Positions 7,179-10,231 of a DNA stretch of 10,231 nucleotides are shown here, piece by piece. A model generated the notes under the pieces. That model did not search any database. It saw nothing but the letters and a program-made list of their open reading frames with translations, and had not been told where the DNA came from. Location of the stretch: positions 1 to 10,231 of the forward strand of contig CAAEDX010000012.1 of the NCBI GenBank assembly GCA_900754715.1, read 5' to 3'. A program made the position numbers and the translations under genes. Within the stretch, counting starts at the first letter, position 1; each line of letters opens with the position of its first letter. The stretch is from Erysipelotrichaceae bacterium (lineage in GTDB: Bacteria > Bacillota_I > Bacilli_A > Erysipelotrichales > Erysipelotrichaceae).

Positions 7179-8299
7179 CTGTTTCCTCCTGCGCTGATGA
7201 TCTCATCAATATTCTGATAATTTGCACTCAGCTGTTCCTTCGCATTCCACTTCTGCTCAAACCAGCTGAACAGCTTCATATAGCTGTCATATTCTTTTTC
7301 CCAGCGCTGCTTGTCCTTTTGATCCTGCTCATTTTCAAGATCAAAATCTTGTTTCAGCCGTTTGATGAGAAAACGTGTCATCTTCTGCTGGCCAAATAAG
7401 TTCAAGTGATCATAATCAAAATAATCATGATAAGGATCCAGGCCGATCGCTTCGGTCTGCACATCGAAATCATAGACGCGGAAACCTGCTTTGCGGGCCA
7501 TATCCATTGCCCGGTTGAGCAGCTCGCGGTCTTGCAAGTGTTTATCATCATAAAATTTTGGCATAGCGACAAACACAGCGTTATCTGCTTTTTCCTGTTT
7601 CAGATAATCAAGCAGCTCTTGGAAGCGGCTTCCGGACAACGGATACAGCTCCTTTTGTTTCTGATGGCCGCGCACATCGATGAGCTTGCGCTGCTTCGGA
7701 TGTTTGGTCGAAGTCTGCATGCCCATCGTCACAAGGTTCTCCCCGCCCCATTGCGCTTTCAGATCAAGCAAGGAAAGCTTGAGGCATGGCAGCAGCTGCT
7801 TCCAGTTATCGTGATATTTCAACAGCGGGATCCGATAGGTGATCTGCTCTGTTTCTGGCACAAGTTCGCGGATGGCCTCTTCTTTGTTTTCTGAATCGGG
7901 GATATTGTCGATCCAGTAGCGGATCATCCCTTCTCTTGTTTCCATCTTTTCATCATAGATCACGCTGTTGAGGTCGATCAGGATCGCCTTGGGATCCTGG
8001 GTGCGCCGCACTTCTTTCACCATCGATTTGAGCACGCCCATCGGCACACCGGAGGTGGCCAGCACATAACTGGTATAGCCGCCTTCTTTCCATGCCAGCG
8101 GCGCGCTGTACCCGTTGTAAAACAAGGAGCTGCCGACCAGCACCACATCCAGGCTGTTCGCTTGTTCGCGGTAGAAGTTACGCACGCGCAGTTCATTGGA
8201 GGAAGCCTGGCGGTTCAGCACGAAAGAACAAAGCAATAATGAGAGCACAAGGATCGCACACATGACGCTCAGTTCGATGACATTGCGGATCTTTTTCAT
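7175..8299 (-). CDS. Membrane-anchored SGNH-hydrolase-like protein (DltD-like position)
   Basis: This 374-aa protein has a positively charged N-terminus and one membrane segment (about residues 8-28), then an extracellular domain, so it should sit on the outer face of the membrane. VVLVGSSLFY at 52-61 is the nucleophile block, with Ser58 the probable catalytic serine. DYDHLN at 295-300 gives the D-x-x-H pair (D295, H298) near the end, as in DltD and AlgJ/AlgX-type partners of MBOAT enzymes. A charged Lys/Glu-rich helical tail follows from about 315. Overall similarity to true DltD is low by eye, so the assignment rests on motifs and context. The ATG at 8297-8299 is chosen because AAGGAGGT (8306-8313) lies 6 bases upstream and overlaps the stop codon of the MBOAT gene; an upstream extension to 8398 would lie inside that gene and lack a site. 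Likely role: final transfer of the acyl group to the surface polymer. Confidence 0.8.
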   Translation of the reverse strand: MKKIRNVIELSVMCAILVLSLLLCSFVLNRQASSNELRVRNFYREQANSLDVVLVGSSLFYNGYSAPLAWKEGGYTSYVLATSGVPMGVLKSMVKEVRRTQDPKAILIDLNSVIYDEKMETREGMIRYWIDNIPDSENKEEAIRELVPETEQITYRIPLLKYHDNWKQLLPCLKLSLLDLKAQWGGENLVTMGMQTSTKHPKQRKLIDVRGHQKQKELYPLSGSRFQELLDYLKQEKADNAVFVAMPKFYDDKHLQDRELLNRAMDMARKAGFRVYDFDVQTEAIGLDPYHDYFDYDHLNLFGQQKMTRFLIKRLKQDFDLENEQDQKDKQRWEKEYDSYMKLFSWFEQKWNAKEQLSANYQNIDEIISAGGNR

Positions 8300-8305
8300 C
8301 ACATG

Positions 8306-8313
8306 ACCTCCTT
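8306..8313 (-). promoter_or_regulatory. Start-deciding ribosome binding site of the SGNH-like gene
   Basis: AAGGAGGT, a near-perfect anti-16S match, lies 6 bases before the ATG at 8297-8299 and shares its first base with the stop codon of the MBOAT gene. It shows that the long upstream extension of the frame is not used. Confidence 0.85.
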
Positions 8314-9899
8314 TAATATTGCATATAGACAAATTGCACAGGGCTGGTCCCCGGACCGTAGACTGCCAGCATGATGAGCAGCAGGCACCCGATGGCACAT
8401 ACGCTCCAGCGCAGCGGCGCGCTGCGGCGATCCAGCCATTCTCTCACTGACAGCTTTTCCTGCATCAGATCAACGATCAGCAGGATAAGCAGGCTGCCCA
8501 GCATCGCGGCCCAGTTCCATTTATCCAATCCCAGAGACAACAGTTCGCTTTTCCATGCTTCACTGAAGAAAGCGCCGCGGAACAGGCCGGTGAAGATGCC
8601 GGCGGCATCACCCAGCGTAGCAGCGCGGAAGATCACACAGCCGGCACAAGTGATGGCAAATGTGCGCAAGATCTGAAACAGCATGAACGCACGAGAATGC
8701 GCAGGGATATGCAGCCAGGTGCGCAGCTTATCAAACAGTGGCTTGAGCAAGGCGCTCAACGCGATGAGGATGCCATAAAACAGGCCCCAGACGATATAGT
8801 TCCAGCTTGCGCCATGCCACAGTCCGACCAGAAAGAAGACAAGCAGATTGCCCAACGCGATCGGCAGGGTGCTGCCCAGATGGCGTCCCCAGCGTTTGCG
8901 TGCCGTTTTCCCGATGCGGCGCACGCCTTTGGCCAAAGAAAACGGATAAAAGACATAATCTTTCATCCAGGCACCAAGTGACATATGCCAGCGGCGCCAG
9001 AATTCCGGGATCGTCCGTGAAAAATAAGGCCGCCGGAAATTTTCTGCCATGTCGATGCCCATCGTCTTCGCGCAGCCTCTGGCGATATCGATGCATCCGG
9101 AAAAGTCTGCATAATCTTGAATGGCATACAGGAAGACACCAGCCGCGATGCCAAATCCGGAAAGATCCAGATAGTGAGAAAAGACAAAATCGGCGACGAT
9201 CGCGGCACGGTCGGCAATGACCATTTTCTTGAAATAGCCCCACAGCATCAGCTGCAGCCCTCGGCGCACATCTAATGCGCTGCAAGCGCGTTCTGCGCTC
9301 AGTTGGGCAGCCAGGTCATTCCACCGTCCGATCGGCCCTTCGATGATCTGCGGAAAGAAAGAGACGAACAGCGATACCTTGAAGGGATTGTGTTCTGCCT
9401 GTGTCTTTCGCCAATATACATCGATCACATAAGACATCGTCTGAAAGGTATAGAAAGAGATGCCCAGCGGCAAGATCAGATGAAATCCGGGAATGCGCGC
9501 CTCCAGAGAAAAGGAGGCCAGCAGCTGGTTCAGGTTCTCACAGAAAAAGCCCAGGTATTTCAACACAGCGAGAATGCCAAAATTCAATACAAGCACGCTA
9601 ATGAGCATACGCTTTCGCCGACGCTGCAAACGCTCGCGCAGCTGTTTCAGATCTTCCTGGCGAACAGCGCAAGAACGCAGCTGCCGCTCACGATCATGCA
9701 GTTTCTGCATATACAACGCGCCGGCCCAGGCACTGGCTCCGGTAAGCAGCACGAAGATAAAGAACTTGGCACTGGCATACAGGTAGAAGAACCAGCTGGC
9801 GGCCAGCAGCCAGATCCATTTATATCGTTTCGGCATCAGCGCATACAGCAGCAATACGACCACAAAGAACAAGATAAAGACCGGGGTGTTGAATGCCAT
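8313..9899 (-). CDS. MBOAT-family membrane O-acyltransferase (DltB/AlgI-like)
   Basis: This 528-aa polytopic membrane protein has roughly eleven or twelve hydrophobic segments and is expected to move an acyl or aminoacyl group from a cytosolic carrier to the outside. Family signatures are ILPLGISFYTFQTMSY near 142-157, FFPQIIEGPI at 181-190, PEFWRRWHMSLGAWMKDYVFYP at 298-319 (H305), and GLWHGASWN at 359-367 with the catalytic His362. The length is closer to AlgI (about 520) than to DltB (about 400). A charged, Arg-rich loop lies at 64-98. The protein ends in FVYMQY, a tyrosine-containing aromatic tail like the C-terminal motif of DltX and of some other MBOATs. The ATG at 9897-9899 has AAGGAG (9908-9913) 8 bases upstream and is preferred over the GTG three codons earlier, which overlaps that site. 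It is the first gene of the operon. Confidence 0.93.
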   Translation of the reverse strand: MAFNTPVFILFFVVVLLLYALMPKRYKWIWLLAASWFFYLYASAKFFIFVLLTGASAWAGALYMQKLHDRERQLRSCAVRQEDLKQLRERLQRRRKRMLISVLVLNFGILAVLKYLGFFCENLNQLLASFSLEARIPGFHLILPLGISFYTFQTMSYVIDVYWRKTQAEHNPFKVSLFVSFFPQIIEGPIGRWNDLAAQLSAERACSALDVRRGLQLMLWGYFKKMVIADRAAIVADFVFSHYLDLSGFGIAAGVFLYAIQDYADFSGCIDIARGCAKTMGIDMAENFRRPYFSRTIPEFWRRWHMSLGAWMKDYVFYPFSLAKGVRRIGKTARKRWGRHLGSTLPIALGNLLVFFLVGLWHGASWNYIVWGLFYGILIALSALLKPLFDKLRTWLHIPAHSRAFMLFQILRTFAITCAGCVIFRAATLGDAAGIFTGLFRGAFFSEAWKSELLSLGLDKWNWAAMLGSLLILLIVDLMQEKLSVREWLDRRSAPLRWSVCAIGCLLLIMLAVYGPGTSPVQFVYMQY

Positions 9900-9930
9900 G
9901 TTTTTCACTCCTTACGTTTTGTCACCGCCA

Positions 9931-9960
9931 ATTATACGCGTAAATTCTTACAGCGCTCAT
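9931..9960 (-). promoter_or_regulatory. Probable promoter of the dlt-like operon
   Basis: A perfect TATAAT -10 lies on the minus strand at 9931-9936. The best -35 is weak: ATGAGC at 9955-9960, an 18-base spacer, three of six matches. A start near 9924 would give a leader of about 25 bases before the MBOAT ATG. A perfect -10 with a poor -35 is compatible with help from an activator, but this is inference. Confidence 0.55.
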
Positions 9961-10147
9961 CACACTATTGTTATGTAGGTGACAGTTTCGTTATATAGCA
10001 TTTTTTTTGTCATTGCCGTTTTTCCTAGCAAAAAAGCATACTGTCATGGATGCTTCAGATCGCTCTTCGCGCTTGATCAGACAAATAAACGCTCTTCTTG
10101 TTCATGCATATGCTTTTATTTAAAGCTTTCTTATCGTTCCGGGCTAA
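9961..10147. other. Intergenic region upstream of the operon, no gene seen
   Basis: With the leader, the gene-free stretch between the MBOAT start and the intron end is about 250 bases. It is A/T-rich with no supported gene on either strand. It holds TGACA/TGTCA pentamers at 9980-9984, 10008-10012 and 10042-10046, with a further one at 9920-9924 in the leader. On the minus strand, TGCTATATAAC near 9990-10000 could be a second extended -10, without a good -35. No riboswitch or strong terminator was recognised. Confidence 0.5.
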
Positions 10148-10231
10148 ATCGAGTAGGAGGAAATTCCTCTGATTGAGGGATTTCCGACCTCTCACACCAC
10201 CGCTCATGCGGTTCCGCAAGCGGCGGTTCAA
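10148..10231 (-). mobile_element. 3' end of a group II intron (class C type), domains V and VI; continues past the right edge
   Basis: Read on the minus strand, 10227 to 10196 folds as domain V: a 9-bp lower stem (10219-10227 with 10196-10204, one G-T pair), a 2-base bulge (10205-10206), a 4-bp upper stem and a GAAC tetraloop (10211-10214). The lower strand carries ACCGCC with the CGC catalytic triad used by class C introns. Next, 10193 to 10151 folds as domain VI, with GAGAGG at its base pairing to CCT and CTC around an unpaired A at 10154, the branch point. The intron then ends ACTCGAT, with the AT end at 10148, placing the branch A seven bases from the splice site. The intron's reverse transcriptase gene, if present, lies beyond the window. 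Class C introns normally insert just after terminator hairpins, so a gene end is expected to the right. Confidence 0.85.

Noticed and set aside
8300..8398. N-terminal extension of the SGNH-like protein to 8398
   Set aside because: The extension is a frame-shifted reading of the MBOAT 3' end; the strong ribosome binding site and the basic-plus-hydrophobic N-terminus both point to 8299.
4264..9899. Siderophore or NRPS cluster (PvsE-type decarboxylase context)
   Set aside because: There is no condensation, IucA/IucC-type synthetase, thioesterase or exporter; the MBOAT and SGNH partners indicate envelope polymer modification instead.
9979..10176. 65-codon plus-strand open frame in the leader of the operon
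   Set aside because: It runs across the intron splice boundary into domain VI, lacks a ribosome binding site, and has no recognisable content.
1..10231. CRISPR arrays, tRNA or rRNA genes, insertion-sequence ends
   Set aside because: I looked for regular direct repeats, cloverleaf ends and terminal inverted repeats and saw none, apart from the group II intron end.

Overview
The window looks like a low-to-mid GC member of the Firmicutes (Bacillota), most likely a gut Erysipelotrichia-type bacterium. The reasons are strong AGGAGG ribosome binding sites, Rho-independent terminators with clear hairpins, an Rpn/PD-(D/E)XK 'transposase' of the kind abundant in those genomes, and a dlt-like envelope operon. 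The genus is an inference and cannot be fixed from the sequence. Almost everything is on the minus strand; only the first gene, cut by the left edge, is on the plus strand.

Layout from left to right: (1) 1-839, the 3' part of an Rpn/PD-(D/E)XK nuclease gene (plus). (2) 886-938, a bidirectional terminator shared with the convergent ispD. (3) 932-1579, ispD of the MEP isoprenoid pathway (minus), with its own promoter. (4) 1636-1680, a terminator, then glgP, glycogen phosphorylase (1690-4110, minus), with its own promoter at 4147-4175. (5) 4221-4260, the terminator of a compact five-gene minus-strand operon spanning 9899 down to 4264. (6) 9900-10147, the leader of that operon with a TATAAT -10 box and several TGTCA/TGACA boxes. 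(7) 10148-10231, the 3' end (domains V and VI with the branch-point A) of a group IIC-type intron that runs off the right edge.

The centrepiece is the five-gene operon. In transcription order it encodes an MBOAT membrane O-acyltransferase, a membrane-anchored SGNH/DltD-like protein, a DltA-like amino-acid adenylating enzyme, a fold-III PLP-dependent decarboxylase of the LysA/BtrK type, and a 75-aa acyl carrier protein. Genes overlap or are separated by at most 13 bases. Four of the parts match the logic of the D-alanylation (Dlt) pathway: adenylation, carrier protein, MBOAT, SGNH. The fifth, a decarboxylase between the ligase and the carrier, is not part of the dlt operon. The adenylation pocket also departs from DltA: Ser replaces the D-Ala-gating Cys, and a Lys sits at a pocket position. 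My reading is that the operon makes and exports an aminoacyl decoration that is not D-alanine, perhaps derived from a diacid amino acid by decarboxylation, onto a cell-surface polymer. The substrate and the polymer are not shown by the sequence.
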